Part shown: positions 1-9,031 of the stretch, one piece after another | Position numbering within the stretch: position 1 is the first letter of the stretch | How the letters are laid out: the number at the start of each line of letters is the position of its first letter | Source: an uncultured Collinsella sp. | GTDB taxonomy: Bacteria > Actinomycetota > Coriobacteriia > Coriobacteriales > Coriobacteriaceae | Reading direction: 5' to 3' | Assembly (NCBI GenBank): GCA_958369225.1 | Contig: CATXID010000007.1 | Location: 1-64,000 of the forward strand | DNA length: 64,000 bases | Notes under the pieces: generated by a model | Seen by the model: the letters and a program-made list of their open reading frames with translations, nothing else | The model's database searches: none | Told to the model about the DNA's origin: nothing | Translations under genes and position numbers: made by a program

Positions 1-18
1 CCGTGCGCTTGAACTGAG

Positions 19-50
19 AAGGGGGAGGCCTCGCGGCCTCCCCCTTTTTT
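19..50. terminator. Intrinsic terminator (upstream gene)
   Basis: A GC-rich perfect hairpin, AGGGGGAGGCC with TCGC loop and GGCCTCCCCC, is followed by six T. It most likely ends a plus-strand gene lying left of the window. It could also serve the minus-strand gene whose stop is at 118, but the T tract favours plus-strand use. Confidence 0.8.
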
Positions 51-117
51 GCGTTAACACTTCACAATGTCGTCGCATTTCACCTGTAACCCGGTTGGGC
101 TTATGGGTCATGAGCTT

Positions 118-585
118 TTATTTAAAGACAATAAATCGAATCACAAGTGCAACTGCTATGACCATAATGATCAAAAGCAGGATTGTCAGTCGATGCTGCT
201 TGCGTCGTTTACTTGACGAAACGAAGATTGATTTTCCCTGTTTTGGCGTTTCGAGATAACGAGCCGAATGCGTTAAGGTTTGCTTAGGTCGAGGACCTCT
301 TTGCTGCCGAGTTATGGGCGTTTTCGTCGGGTCGTCATTGATTGCGCTGTTTTTTGATAACGGTGCATCTTTTAGATATACGGGATCGCCCGATGCGACG
401 CCCATATGCTTACGTCCCGTTTGGGCATCCTCGAGCGTTTGATAGCGATTTCTCGTCACATACTCGGGCTCTGCATCATTAATGGGCTCTTGCGAGATGT
501 GGGGGCGATGGAACCGTGGCGGCTGCGTGGAAGTATCTTCCCCCTGCGTCGGCATAAACATATTGTTCTGGTTTTGGTCGTCCAT
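118..585 (-). CDS. Tail-anchored membrane protein of unknown function
   Basis: This encodes 155 residues that I do not recognise. Residues 1-130 are polar, disorder-like and rich in Gln, Asn, Pro, Thr and Arg. A basic patch (SSSKRRKQHR) then precedes one C-terminal hydrophobic helix of about 20 residues ending at RFIVFK. That architecture fits a tail-anchored or single-pass membrane protein with its bulk in the cytoplasm. The ATG at 585 has an AAAGGG Shine-Dalgarno about 8 nt upstream. It is divergent from the Hsp20 gene, and the 277 bp between them must hold both promoters. The AT content of the gene is higher than that of its neighbours. Function unknown. Confidence 0.7.
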   Translation of the reverse strand: MDDQNQNNMFMPTQGEDTSTQPPRFHRPHISQEPINDAEPEYVTRNRYQTLEDAQTGRKHMGVASGDPVYLKDAPLSKNSAINDDPTKTPITRQQRGPRPKQTLTHSARYLETPKQGKSIFVSSSKRRKQHRLTILLLIIMVIAVALVIRFIVFK

Positions 586-862
586 GATGCCCTTTAGCTC
601 GTTACCAACAACGTGTACGCGCTCATTGTAAGCCCCTTGTTATTTGTAGCTGGGGACATACTCGGTATTTAAGCTCTGGTTCAAAGAACCTTAACCTTCC
701 TAAAACCTGAGTCATATGCACTTAGATATGCTTATAGTACTGGACTCAAAAAACTTTATAGTCGATGTATATATGAGCACCGGGTGGGCATATATAAGAG
801 CGTCAAAAGAAGTCCCAGTCACCTGGAAGATGACTCGGCAGTCCTATAAAGGAGTGGTAAAC

Positions 863-1294
863 ATGGCAAGCATGGTTCCTTATCGTTCGGTTTTTGGCGT
901 TCGTCCCTCTGCAAGCTCGTTGTTCGATCTGTTTGATGATATGAGCGACCTAGCGAACAGCTCGATTGCCTCTAAGGCGTTCCCCGTTGACGTTGAGGAT
1001 AAGGGCGATGGCTATGAGGTCAAGGCTTATCTTACCGGCGTCGCCAAGGACGATATCGATGTCGAGCTTAACGAGGGCCGTCTCTCCATTAGCGTGAATG
1101 TCGAGGAAGACGAGGAGAACGAGGGCAAGAACTTCCTGCAGAAGGAGTTCAGCTCGTACAGCGCGACGCGTGGTGTGTATCTCAAGGATGCTTCGAGCGA
1201 GGGTCTCTCGGCTAAGTACGCCGACGGCATCCTTACCGTTACGGTTCCCAAGATCGTCGAGAAGAAGAACGTTACGAAGATCTCCATCGACTAA
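863..1294 (+). CDS. Hsp20/alpha-crystallin small heat-shock protein
   Basis: An ATP-independent holdase of 143 residues that binds unfolding proteins under stress. The start is the ATG at 863 behind AAAGGAG; the open frame extends further upstream but lacks a ribosome site there. The N-terminal arm (MASMVPYRSVFG) is followed by an alpha-crystallin domain from about residue 45. It has the typical features VDVEDKGDGYEVKAYLTGV, the L-x-E-x-R/L-S-I-S strand pattern, and the A-x-x-x-x-G-x-L motif (AKYADGILTVTVPK), then a short C-terminal tail with the I-x-I-like KISID. The upstream 150 bp contains a TGAGTC/GACTCA pair (708-713, 743-748) and a TATATAAG stretch near 791. No CIRCE element was seen. 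It is monocistronic, closed by the hairpin at 1328-1361. Confidence 0.93.
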   Translation: MASMVPYRSVFGVRPSASSLFDLFDDMSDLANSSIASKAFPVDVEDKGDGYEVKAYLTGVAKDDIDVELNEGRLSISVNVEEDEENEGKNFLQKEFSSYSATRGVYLKDASSEGLSAKYADGILTVTVPKIVEKKNVTKISID

Positions 1295-1327
1295 CTTCGT
1301 TGGTGTTCTGCGCTATTTAAAGATAAC

Positions 1328-1361
1328 AAAAGGGGCTGGGAAGCGATTCCCGGCCCCTTTT
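1328..1361. terminator. Bidirectional terminator between hsp20 and the MBL hydrolase
   Basis: AAAAGGGGCTGGG and its near-complement CCCGGCCCCTTTT pair around AAGCGATT. A-tract and T-tract on the two sides suit the convergent genes ending at 1294 (plus) and 1377 (minus). Confidence 0.85.
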
Positions 1362-1376
1362 GCTGTCTAGGACAGT

Positions 1377-2186
1377 CTATTGAATGGTTGCTGGCCGATA
1401 CTGGCTTGCGGGGCGTATCGAGAGATTTCGCGATCCTTGGAGAAGGGTGGCGGAGCTGCCGACCTCGTCATCCAGGGTTGCGGCTAGAGCTTTGGCATAG
1501 CTTTTGACGGTAAGACTCGGGCGATTGTTATCTTGGCTTATATGCATGGCAATGAGCTGTTCGGTGCGATCGGTAACAAGCTCGCGTGCGGCTTCGGCGG
1601 CCTGATCGTTGGACAGATGCCCTTTTGTAGATAGGATGCGCTCCTGAAGAAAGCGGGGATATTCTCCCTCGCGCAGCATGGTCACATCGTGGTTGCTTTC
1701 GAGCGCGAGGACTCGACAATCTTTGAGGGTGTTCATGGCCTGGCTCGATAGCTCTCCGGTGTCGGTGGCAAAGCCGATGGAATCATCGAGGGCGTCGAAT
1801 CGATAGCCGACTGGATTTATGACATCGTGTGATGTTGAGTAGGTTTGCACGTGGATGCCGGCAATGGATAGGGTGTCACCGGGATCGAATTCCTCGACAG
1901 GCAGATGTGAAAGATTTTCTTTGCTCGAAAGTGTGCCCCTGCTGGCAAAGAGGGGGCCGTGCCAGTGCTTGCACCAGACATCGAGACCCTTGATGTGATC
2001 GCTATGCTCATGAGTAATGAGAAGAGCCGAGATGTTGTCTGCCGAGAGCCCCAGTTCCGCCATGCGCTTTAATGTCTCGCGGCGAGAAAGACCGTCGTCA
2101 ATCATGATGAGCCCCCGGGGGCCTTCGATGAGCGCGCAGTTGCCTTTTGAGCCGCTGCCAAGGATATGAAGGTGCAGACGAGACAT
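1377..2186 (-). CDS. MBL-fold metallohydrolase (YycJ/WalJ-like)
   Basis: A metallo-beta-lactamase-fold hydrolase of 269 residues. The metal motif THEHSDH lies at residues 58-64 (His59, His61, Asp63, His64). Further ligands are probably in SHDVINPVGY and the FATDTGE segment (Asp), with a late His in MHISQDNN. The GSGSKGNCALI opening is characteristic of the YycJ/PhnP-like branch. YycJ members accompany the WalRK system in Firmicutes and are implicated in nuclease or cell-wall roles, but no WalRK genes are here, so the substrate is open. I chose the ATG at 2186 because family members begin at M-x-x-x-x-H-x-L-G-S-G-S; the longer open frame has an atypical N-terminus. It is divergent from tilS with only 48 bp between starts. 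Confidence 0.85.
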   Translation of the reverse strand: MSRLHLHILGSGSKGNCALIEGPRGLIMIDDGLSRRETLKRMAELGLSADNISALLITHEHSDHIKGLDVWCKHWHGPLFASRGTLSSKENLSHLPVEEFDPGDTLSIAGIHVQTYSTSHDVINPVGYRFDALDDSIGFATDTGELSSQAMNTLKDCRVLALESNHDVTMLREGEYPRFLQERILSTKGHLSNDQAAEAARELVTDRTEQLIAMHISQDNNRPSLTVKSYAKALAATLDDEVGSSATLLQGSRNLSIRPASQYRPATIQ

Positions 2187-2234
2187 AAGATTCCAAAGGA
2201 TACAATGGGTGCGAACGAATAGAGGAGGAAGCAA

Positions 2235-3776
2235 ATGCCAACGGTATCTCAGCATTATGGACACCATGCTGCATCGTGGGCTGATGATAAAGCTCTGGCA
2301 ACGCGGCAGACGGCTGCCCCCGTGGTGCTCATGGTATCAGGTGGTGCGGACTCGACGGCTTTGCTCCTTATGGCGTGCACATCAAAGTTGGATATTCAGG
2401 ATGGGCGTGGTGTAGCTCCCATCGCGCGCGAGCGACTGCACGTGCTGCATGTGAACCATCATCTGCGCGGTGAGGCATCCGATGGCGACGAGGCCTTTGT
2501 GCGCGGCCTATGCGCACAATATGGCTTGCCGCTGTGTGTTGAGCATGCCTATTTTGATGATGAATCGGGCAATATCGAGGCGGCTGCCCGCGAGGTGCGC
2601 TATGCCGCGGCGCGGAGGTATGTCCGCGAGCTCTGCGCCCAGACGGGGGCACCGCGAACGGCGGCTCGTATCTGCACCGCGCACACGTCTTCGGATCGCG
2701 CGGAAACGTTTTTGATGAACGCGATTAAGGGTTCGGGGCCCGCTGGTCTATCGAGCATTCCTCGCCGGAGGAATATCGTGGTGCGTCCCTTGCTCGACCT
2801 GACTCATGATGAGCTCGTGGGCTATCTGCAGGTGCATGGTCAGCCGTGGCGAGAGGACGAGAGCAACGAGGACGTGTCGTACTTGCGTAACTACGTGCGC
2901 CATCGAGTAATGCCGGTGGTAGCGCAGCGCAACGCGAGCGTCTGCAAGACGATTGGCGCCGCCTGCGAGATCTTAGGCGATGAGGATGCCTTTCTTTCCC
3001 AGCTTTCCGCGCAGGCGTTTCGAAGCTGCCTGCGTAAGGAGGCGGCGGGCGCACTGGTCCTTGACGCTCGCCGACTGGCCGCGGCCGAGGTGGTGATTGC
3101 TCGGCGCATGGTGCGACTGGCAATTAAGCGTATTGACCCCGACGCGCGCCCGGAGATGCGCCATGTGGAGCGCGTGCTCGCCTGTGTCGCCGAAGGCTCG
3201 GGTTCGGTCACGCTGCCGGCGGGAATCGATGCGCGCGTGGAGTTTGGCATGCTGTCATTCAAGGCCCCGGCGGCGCGCGAGGGGTTAGTTGCCGATTGGG
3301 TCACCATTCCCGGTCGATTGCCGCTGGGGGCGGGCCGCATCCTGGTAGCAGAGACGATGGCCGTCGAGCCGGGGTGTGATATTGTGCGCCGTGCCCGCGA
3401 ACTCGCGGGTGCCGGAGGGGTGGCCGCTATGGTGGATGCCGCGACGCTGGGCTTTGCCGATTGCGATAACGAACGGATGCTCACCGGCTCGCGCGGGGAG
3501 ATTCCCGCCGAGGCGCGTTTGGCGCGTCTGTGGGTAGACGGTCCCGCGCCGGGGGATGTGATGTGTCCGTTGGGCATGAGTGGGCGAAGTAAGAAGGTGT
3601 CCGACCTGCTCAACGAGGCTCGTATTCCCGTCTCTGAGCGTGCGGGCGTTCCTGTGGTGAGAACGGCTCCGGGAGGTGCCGTGGTATGGGTCGCAGGCGT
3701 TCGCGCGGACGAGCGTTTTAAATGCACGGCCGCAACGCGCGTGGCGTATCTGCTTCGTGTGGCCGATGCGGAATAG
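2235..3776 (+). CDS. tilS: tRNA(Ile)-lysidine synthase TilS
   Basis: This enzyme ligates lysine to C34 of tRNA-Ile(CAU) using ATP, turning a Met-type anticodon into one reading AUA. The protein has 513 residues. The PP-loop SGGADS is at 35-40, followed by the HVNHHLRG motif, the SSDRAETFLMNAIKGSGPAGL segment and RPLLDLTHDEL. These are the diagnostic N-terminal ATPase blocks. The C-terminal part carries the conserved late domain (lysidine-synthase C domain with the GRSKKVSDLLNEARIP segment). The start ATG follows GAGGAGG. It heads the classical tilS-hpt-ftsH cluster, with a 147-bp gap before hpt that may hold a second promoter. Confidence 0.95.
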   Translation: MPTVSQHYGHHAASWADDKALATRQTAAPVVLMVSGGADSTALLLMACTSKLDIQDGRGVAPIARERLHVLHVNHHLRGEASDGDEAFVRGLCAQYGLPLCVEHAYFDDESGNIEAAAREVRYAAARRYVRELCAQTGAPRTAARICTAHTSSDRAETFLMNAIKGSGPAGLSSIPRRRNIVVRPLLDLTHDELVGYLQVHGQPWREDESNEDVSYLRNYVRHRVMPVVAQRNASVCKTIGAACEILGDEDAFLSQLSAQAFRSCLRKEAAGALVLDARRLAAAEVVIARRMVRLAIKRIDPDARPEMRHVERVLACVAEGSGSVTLPAGIDARVEFGMLSFKAPAAREGLVADWVTIPGRLPLGAGRILVAETMAVEPGCDIVRRARELAGAGGVAAMVDAATLGFADCDNERMLTGSRGEIPAEARLARLWVDGPAPGDVMCPLGMSGRSKKVSDLLNEARIPVSERAGVPVVRTAPGGAVVWVAGVRADERFKCTAATRVAYLLRVADAE

Positions 3777-3923
3777 CGTCCCACGTCAGCTATTCTGTGC
3801 GACGTTGACGGTATTCCCGCGCTGATGGCGTACGGGCTGGAAAATATACCCCGTGCGCTGCTAGAATGTGAAGTTCGCGTCCATACGGCGGTGTGTGGGC
3901 GATAAGCACAAGAAAGGGTTGTC

Positions 3924-4472
3924 ATGGCTTCTCAACATCCGGATATCGAGAAGGTTCTGTTTACGCAGGAGGATATCGACGGTATCGTCTCTCGCCTAGG
4001 CGAGCAGATTACTCGCGACTACGCGGGTAAGGATCTGGTGCTGATTGCGGTCCTGCGCGGCGCCGTGGTCTTTATGGGCGACCTGATGCGCAAGATCGAG
4101 CTGCCGACCAACATCGATTTCATGGCTGTTTCGAGCTATGGCGACGGTGTGAAGTCCTCGGGTATCGTGCGTATCATTAAGGACCTGGATATCGACATCC
4201 GCGGTCGCGACGTGCTGATCGTCGAGGATATTCTGGACTCGGGCCTGACGCTCAAGTATCTGATGAAGAACCTCGAGAGCCGCAAGCCCGCTTCTCTGGA
4301 GGTCGCCGCCTTCCTGTGGAAGGACGTTGAGGACCGTACCTCGGCCATCACGCCCAAGTATGTTGGAACCCATTGCCCCGATGCCTTTGTGGTGGGCTAC
4401 GGCCTCGACTATGCCGAGCGCTATCGTAACCTTCCGTATCTGGGCATTTTGAAACCGGAGGTTTATTCGTAA
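3924..4472 (+). CDS. hpt: Hypoxanthine phosphoribosyltransferase
   Basis: Purine salvage: converts hypoxanthine or guanine plus PRPP to IMP or GMP. At 182 residues it has the usual bacterial length. The PRPP-binding loop VLIVEDILDSG is at residues 97-107. The N-terminal LRGAVVFMGDLMR and SSYGDG flexible-loop motifs are intact, and the KPDFVVGYGLDY-type base pocket appears as PDAFVVGYGLDYAERYR. The ATG follows AGAAAGGG. The gene ends one base before the ftsH start, so the two are almost certainly co-transcribed, and this order (tilS, hpt, ftsH) is conserved in many Gram-positive genomes. Confidence 0.96.
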   Translation: MASQHPDIEKVLFTQEDIDGIVSRLGEQITRDYAGKDLVLIAVLRGAVVFMGDLMRKIELPTNIDFMAVSSYGDGVKSSGIVRIIKDLDIDIRGRDVLIVEDILDSGLTLKYLMKNLESRKPASLEVAAFLWKDVEDRTSAITPKYVGTHCPDAFVVGYGLDYAERYRNLPYLGILKPEVYS

Positions 4473-4473
4473 G

Positions 4474-6612
4474 ATGCCCGACGACCGTAACGATAACAAT
4501 TCCCAGACTCCCCGGGAGCCTAAGATCCCGGGGATGCCCGGAGGCAAGAAGCCCACGCGTACGGGCTGGCTGTATTTTATTTTGGCTTGCGCGCTCCTGG
4601 GCTATGCCTTCTTTAACATGGGTTCCGGCTTTGCCAATTCCAGCAATACCGTAAAGCTCGCGACGAGCGAGATGGTCAACGCCATTAAGCAGGACCGTGT
4701 CGAAGATTTGACCTATACGGTTCAAGACGGAAGCGTGGCGGGTCATTACTGGAAGACAAAAAAGGACAAGGGCGATACGAGCGAGCTCAAGAGCTTCTCC
4801 TCGACCTATGTCGGCTCCGATTCGCTTGCCGAGCTTATGGCGGAGCACCCCGATATCAAGTACATCGTCAACACCAACGATCCCGATTTTTGGGGCGACC
4901 TGGCGATGAGCGTGCTGCCGACGATCGCCCTGATCGCCATCATGTTCTACTTTATGCGCCAGATGATGGGCGCCAACAACAGGAACATGCAGTTTGGCAA
5001 GACCAACGCCAAGACCAACGAGGCCACGCGCCCCAAGGTCAAGTTTGAAGACGTTGCCGGCGTGGACGAGGCGGTCGAGGAGCTCGAGGAGATCCGTGAC
5101 TTTTTGAGCGATCCGGACCGCTATCGCAAGCTGGGCGCCAAGATTCCGCGCGGCGTGTTGTTGGTGGGCCCTCCGGGCACCGGTAAAACGCTGCTGGCCA
5201 AGGCTGTAGCCGGCGAGGCGGGCGTGCCGTTCTTTAGCATCTCGGGTTCCGACTTTGTCGAGATGTTCGTGGGTGTCGGCGCCAGCCGTGTGCGCGACCT
5301 CTTTAAGGAGGCCAAGTCCCAGGCCCCGTCGATCATCTTCATCGATGAGATCGATGCCGTGGGACGTCAGCGCGGAGCTGGCTTGGGCGGCGGTCACGAC
5401 GAGCGCGAGCAGACGCTCAACCAGCTGCTGGTCGAGATGGACGGTTTTGAGGAGAGCGAGTCGGTCATCCTGATCGCTGCGACCAACCGTCCTGACATCC
5501 TGGATCCGGCATTGCTGCGTCCCGGTCGTTTTGACCGTCAGGTTACGGTCGACCGTCCGGATGTGAAGGGCCGCGAGCAGATCTTGCGCGTGCATGCCGA
5601 GAACAAGCCGATGGACGAGGACGTGAAGTTTGAGAAGCTCGCCCAGATGACCGTTGGCTTTACCGGTGCCGATTTGGCGAACCTGCTCAACGAGTCTGCG
5701 CTGCTGGCTGCCCGCCGCCATCGTTCTGTGATCTCGATGGACGAGGTCGAGGAGTCGATGGAGCGCGTGATCGCCGGTCCGCAGCGCAAAGGTCGCGTGA
5801 TGACCGAGGCCGAGCGCACCACGATTGCCTACCACGAGAGCGGTCACGCCCTGGTGGGCCACATCCTGGAGCATTCCGATCCGGTTCACAAGATCTCGAT
5901 TGTAAGCCGCGGCCAGGCGCTGGGTTACACGCTGCAGCTTCCGCAGGAGGACCACTTCCTCAAGACCAAGAACGAGATGCTCGACGAGCTTGCCGTGTTC
6001 TTGGGCGGTCGCGTTGCCGAGGAGCTCATGTGCGACGACATCACGTCGGGCGCGAGCAACGATCTGGAACGCGCGACCAAGATGGCGCGCGAGATGGTCA
6101 CGCGCCTGGGCATGAGCGAGGAGCTTGGAACGCAGGTGTTTGGTGAGGCGCAGCATCAGGTATTCCTGGGCCGCGATTACGCCGATCACCAGGATTACTC
6201 CGAGGAGACGGCACGCCGCATCGATATCGAGGTCCAGCGCATCATGCGCGAGGCCCATCGCCGTGCGGTCGAGATTTTGGATGCCCGCCGCGATCAACTC
6301 GATCTGATGGCCAAGGTGCTGCTTGAGCGCGAGACCGTCGAAGGCGACGCCGTGAACGCCCTGCTCGACAACGAGTGGGATGCCTACCTTGAGTGCGAGG
6401 GCGACATCCTGGCGGCCAAGGAGGAGCGCAATGCCAAGGCGGCCGGTATGCCGACCAAGAAGCGTGCGCCTCGCATGAGCGAGGAGGAGCTGGCGGCGGA
6501 CGCCGCGGCATTTGCGCAGGCGGCCATGCAGGAGGATGCCGAAGCCGCATCCGATGATGCCGGCGATGACCGTGCCGTCAATGCCGGTGCTGACATCGAC
6601 GACGACAAATAG
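4474..6612 (+). CDS. ftsH: ATP-dependent zinc metalloprotease FtsH
   Basis: A membrane-anchored AAA+ protease that extracts and degrades membrane and regulatory proteins. It has 712 residues. One transmembrane helix spans about 31-49, an extracytoplasmic domain follows, and a second helix lies near 145-165. In the AAA module, Walker A GPPGTGKT starts at 232, Walker B is IIFIDEIDAVG, and the second region of homology reads ATNRPDILDPALLRPGRFDR. Zinc motif HESGH is at 454-458. The N-terminus begins with a polar, proline-rich extension of about 30 residues, and the C-terminus ends in an Ala/Asp/Glu-rich tail of about 90 residues (EEELAADAA, DDAGDD), as in actinobacterial members. A strong hairpin terminator follows at 6624. 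Confidence 0.97.
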   Translation: MPDDRNDNNSQTPREPKIPGMPGGKKPTRTGWLYFILACALLGYAFFNMGSGFANSSNTVKLATSEMVNAIKQDRVEDLTYTVQDGSVAGHYWKTKKDKGDTSELKSFSSTYVGSDSLAELMAEHPDIKYIVNTNDPDFWGDLAMSVLPTIALIAIMFYFMRQMMGANNRNMQFGKTNAKTNEATRPKVKFEDVAGVDEAVEELEEIRDFLSDPDRYRKLGAKIPRGVLLVGPPGTGKTLLAKAVAGEAGVPFFSISGSDFVEMFVGVGASRVRDLFKEAKSQAPSIIFIDEIDAVGRQRGAGLGGGHDEREQTLNQLLVEMDGFEESESVILIAATNRPDILDPALLRPGRFDRQVTVDRPDVKGREQILRVHAENKPMDEDVKFEKLAQMTVGFTGADLANLLNESALLAARRHRSVISMDEVEESMERVIAGPQRKGRVMTEAERTTIAYHESGHALVGHILEHSDPVHKISIVSRGQALGYTLQLPQEDHFLKTKNEMLDELAVFLGGRVAEELMCDDITSGASNDLERATKMAREMVTRLGMSEELGTQVFGEAQHQVFLGRDYADHQDYSEETARRIDIEVQRIMREAHRRAVEILDARRDQLDLMAKVLLERETVEGDAVNALLDNEWDAYLECEGDILAAKEERNAKAAGMPTKKRAPRMSEEELAADAAAFAQAAMQEDAEAASDDAGDDRAVNAGADIDDDK

Positions 6613-6623
6613 TCTTTGTGGCG

Positions 6624-6658
6624 AAAGCCTCCGCGGGGAAACCTGCGGAGGCTTTTCT
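6624..6658 (+). terminator. Terminator after ftsH
   Basis: AAAGCCTCCGC and GCGGAGGCTTTTC flank a short GGGAAACCT loop and end in a T-rich run 12 bp past the ftsH stop. Confidence 0.85.
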
Positions 6659-6660
6659 TC

Positions 6661-6720
6661 GTTGATTGGGGACAGACTTAAATGAGCGTTTTCACGCATT
6701 TAAGTCTGTCCCCAATCAAC
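6661..6720. repeat. 24-bp-arm perfect inverted repeat with GGGGACAG
   Basis: Arms 6661-6684 and 6697-6720 are perfectly complementary and begin GTTGATTGGGGACAGACTTA. The 12-nt loop AGCGTTTTCACG can itself extend the stem. It lies between the ftsH terminator and the aminotransferase gene. The GGGGACAG/CTGTCCCC core recurs at 20206, 34955, 55668 and 58155 in hairpins with other arms, so this is one member of a dispersed palindrome class. Confidence 0.85.
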
Positions 6721-6780
6721 ATTGCTGCGGCGCTTTGTCCGACTAAAGCGTACAATAGCGCCTATGCGAAAGGGGAACAG

Positions 6781-7971
6781 ATGATCAACGAAACTATGTA
6801 TGCTCGCGGCGCGGAAAGCTCCATCATCCGCGAGATTTTTAGCTATGGCCTTGAGCGCAAGGCGCAAATCGGCGCGGAAAACGTGTTCGATTTCTCGCTG
6901 GGCAACCCGAGCGTTCCTGCACCCGCTGCCGTCGCGGAGTCCATTAAGAAGGCCTTGGAGCTGCCGAGTGACCAGCTGCACGGTTATACGCCCGCTCCGG
7001 GCCTGCCGCAATGTCGAGCAGCCGTCGCCGAATCGCTCAACCGTCGCTTCGGTACGAGCTATGAGGGCAAGGATGTCTTTATGACCGTGGGTGCGGCGGC
7101 TTCGCTCACCTGCACGCTCAATGCCGTTACGAACCCGGGTGACGAGGTCATTGTTATCGCCCCGTACTTCCCGGAGTATCGCGTGTGGATTGAGAAGGCC
7201 GGCTGTACGTGTGTCGAGGCGCTCGCCGATGAAGATACGTTCCAGCTGAGCGTGGATAACGTGCTCAAGGCGATTACCGATAAGACGGCTGCCGTCATCG
7301 TCGACTCGCCCAACAATCCGACCGGCGCCGTGTATACACGCGACACGCTGACGCGACTGGCCAATGTTCTGCGCGAGGCCAACGCTCAGCGCGATTCCGA
7401 GAATCCGATTATGCTCATCTCTGATGAGCCGTACCGCGAGATCGTGTACGGTGCCGAAGTGCCTTGGGTGCCTTCGATCTACGAGCACACCATCGTGTGC
7501 TACTCGTATTCCAAGTCGCTTTCGCTACCGGGCGAGCGCGTGGGGTGGATCCTGGTTCCCAATACGAATCCTCAGGCAGCTCGTCTAATGCCCGCCGTTG
7601 CCGGTGCCGCCCGTACGCTGGGCTTCGTGTGCGCGCCGGCGCTCTTCCAGCGCGTAATTATCGACTGCATCGATGAGCCGAGTGACGTTGAGGCCTATGC
7701 GCGCAACCGCACCGCGCTTACCGATGCACTAGCGGAGTACGGCTACACCTATGTTGAGCCGGATGGTGCGTTCTACCTATGGGTGAAGGCGCTGGAGCCC
7801 GATGCGAACGCTTTCTGCGAGCGCGCGAAGAAGTATGAGCTGCTCGCGGTGCCCTCGGACAGTTTTGGCATGCCGGGCTGGTTCCGCTTGGGCTACTGTG
7901 TGAGCTACGAGACTATCGTTAACTCACTGCCCGCCTGGAAGCAGCTGGCCGACGAGTATCGTCAAAAGTAA
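6781..7971 (+). CDS. Class I/II PLP-dependent aminotransferase
   Basis: A fold-type I aminotransferase of 396 residues. The PLP Schiff-base lysine is Lys245 in YSYSKSLSLPGERVGW. Other family marks are the DSPNNPTGAVYT substrate/cofactor loop, the SDEPYREIVYG aspartate that binds the pyridine nitrogen, and a late RLGYC arginine for the substrate carboxylate. The start is the ATG at 6781 behind AAAGGGG, not the earlier in-frame ATG that lies inside the palindrome at 6661-6720. The substrate cannot be set from sequence alone; aspartate- or aromatic-type aminotransferases are both possible. It stands alone, and 159 bp separate it from the next gene. Confidence 0.88.
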   Translation: MINETMYARGAESSIIREIFSYGLERKAQIGAENVFDFSLGNPSVPAPAAVAESIKKALELPSDQLHGYTPAPGLPQCRAAVAESLNRRFGTSYEGKDVFMTVGAAASLTCTLNAVTNPGDEVIVIAPYFPEYRVWIEKAGCTCVEALADEDTFQLSVDNVLKAITDKTAAVIVDSPNNPTGAVYTRDTLTRLANVLREANAQRDSENPIMLISDEPYREIVYGAEVPWVPSIYEHTIVCYSYSKSLSLPGERVGWILVPNTNPQAARLMPAVAGAARTLGFVCAPALFQRVIIDCIDEPSDVEAYARNRTALTDALAEYGYTYVEPDGAFYLWVKALEPDANAFCERAKKYELLAVPSDSFGMPGWFRLGYCVSYETIVNSLPAWKQLADEYRQK

Positions 7972-8130
7972 AGCGCTCTGCTTACAATGTTTTACGTGAA
8001 ACGGGGTTTGGTTTTAAGCCAGACCCCGTTGTCATGGACGTTGTGTCGTTGGGATGGAGCGGTTTTACGACCATCGAATGCTATGCGTATAATGAATATA
8101 CGCGACGGCCATACCGGACAAGGAGACCCG

Positions 8131-8952
8131 ATGCCCTACCTTCTTTCTTGTGATATTCATACTCATACGCTGTTCTCCGCGCATGCGTACTCAACCATTG
8201 AGGAGAATGTGTACTGGGCGGCGGAACGTGGCCTGCAGGTGCTCGGATCTGCCGACCATCTGAGCTCTATGGTTACGGCTTGCCCCAACGACCTGCGCAG
8301 TTTCCAGTTCTTTATTAACCAGGATATCTGGCCGCGCATTTGGAGCGGCGTGCTGGTGCTTCGCGGCGCCGAGGTCGATATCGTTTCGCTGGACGGAAGC
8401 TTGTTTGGCGAGGACATTCCCGTGTCGCTCGATATTGCCGGCGATTCGTACAGTCACCAGCATTCGCTGTTCGATTTGGTGACGCGTAATTTGGATTATT
8501 TGGTGGCAAGCGTGCATAATCCGCAGTTTGCCGAGGGCGCGACGCTGGCTCAAACGACTCAGATGTACATCAATGCCCTGGAGCACCCCAAGGTGTTCAT
8601 ACTTGGGCATACGGGTCGTTCGGGCGTGCCGTTCGATATCGATGAGGTGCTGCTGGCGGCCAAAGCCAAGCACAAGATTATCGAGATTAACAACCATAGT
8701 CTTGAGCACGGTGCCGACACTGAGCATTGGGCCGTATGCCGCAAGATTGCCGAGCGCTGCGCCGAGCTGGGCGTGGGTATTGGTGTGTCGACCGATGCCC
8801 ACATTGGTATGGCCATTGGCAAGCTCGAGCACGCCCGCAAGTTGCTCGACGAGATTCACTTCCCGCTGGACCTGATCGTGACGCGCGACCGCGAGACGCT
8901 GCTGCGCGAGATGGCGGCAGCCGGCGTATGCGACCTGCGCAAGGGGATGTAA
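8131..8952 (+). CDS. PHP-domain phosphoesterase (YcdX-like)
   Basis: A polymerase-and-histidinol-phosphatase fold protein of 273 residues. The metal-binding HTH motif (DIHTHTLFS) has His10 and His12. Further expected ligands are GSADH near residue 48, GAEVDIV, SVHNP (HIS-type) and the terminal STDAHIGMAIG. YcdX-like family members are trinuclear metal phosphatases of uncertain physiological substrate. I placed the start at the ATG 8131 with AAGGAG eight bases upstream. The longer open frame from 7987 runs through non-coding sequence and has no ribosome site. Confidence 0.87.
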   Translation: MPYLLSCDIHTHTLFSAHAYSTIEENVYWAAERGLQVLGSADHLSSMVTACPNDLRSFQFFINQDIWPRIWSGVLVLRGAEVDIVSLDGSLFGEDIPVSLDIAGDSYSHQHSLFDLVTRNLDYLVASVHNPQFAEGATLAQTTQMYINALEHPKVFILGHTGRSGVPFDIDEVLLAAKAKHKIIEINNHSLEHGADTEHWAVCRKIAERCAELGVGIGVSTDAHIGMAIGKLEHARKLLDEIHFPLDLIVTRDRETLLREMAAAGVCDLRKGM

Positions 8953-8971
8953 CGAGACTCATATGTCCAAC

Positions 8972-9004
8972 GAAAGGGGGCGGTCCAGACGGGCCGCCCC
9001 CTTT
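8972..9004. terminator. Bidirectional terminator between PHP gene and rlmD-like gene
   Basis: GAAAGGGGGCGG and its complement around CCAGACGGG end with CCCCCTTTC, placed between convergent stops at 8952 and 9032. Confidence 0.85.
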
Positions 9005-9031
9005 CCTGTCCCAAAAATCTACCGGGGTGGA

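Noticed and set aside
4348..6699. Long minus-strand ORF (783 codons) opposite ftsH
   Set aside because: It is the antisense shadow of ftsH, produced by GC-rich codon structure; it has no ribosome site and a low-complexity Leu/His/Arg composition.
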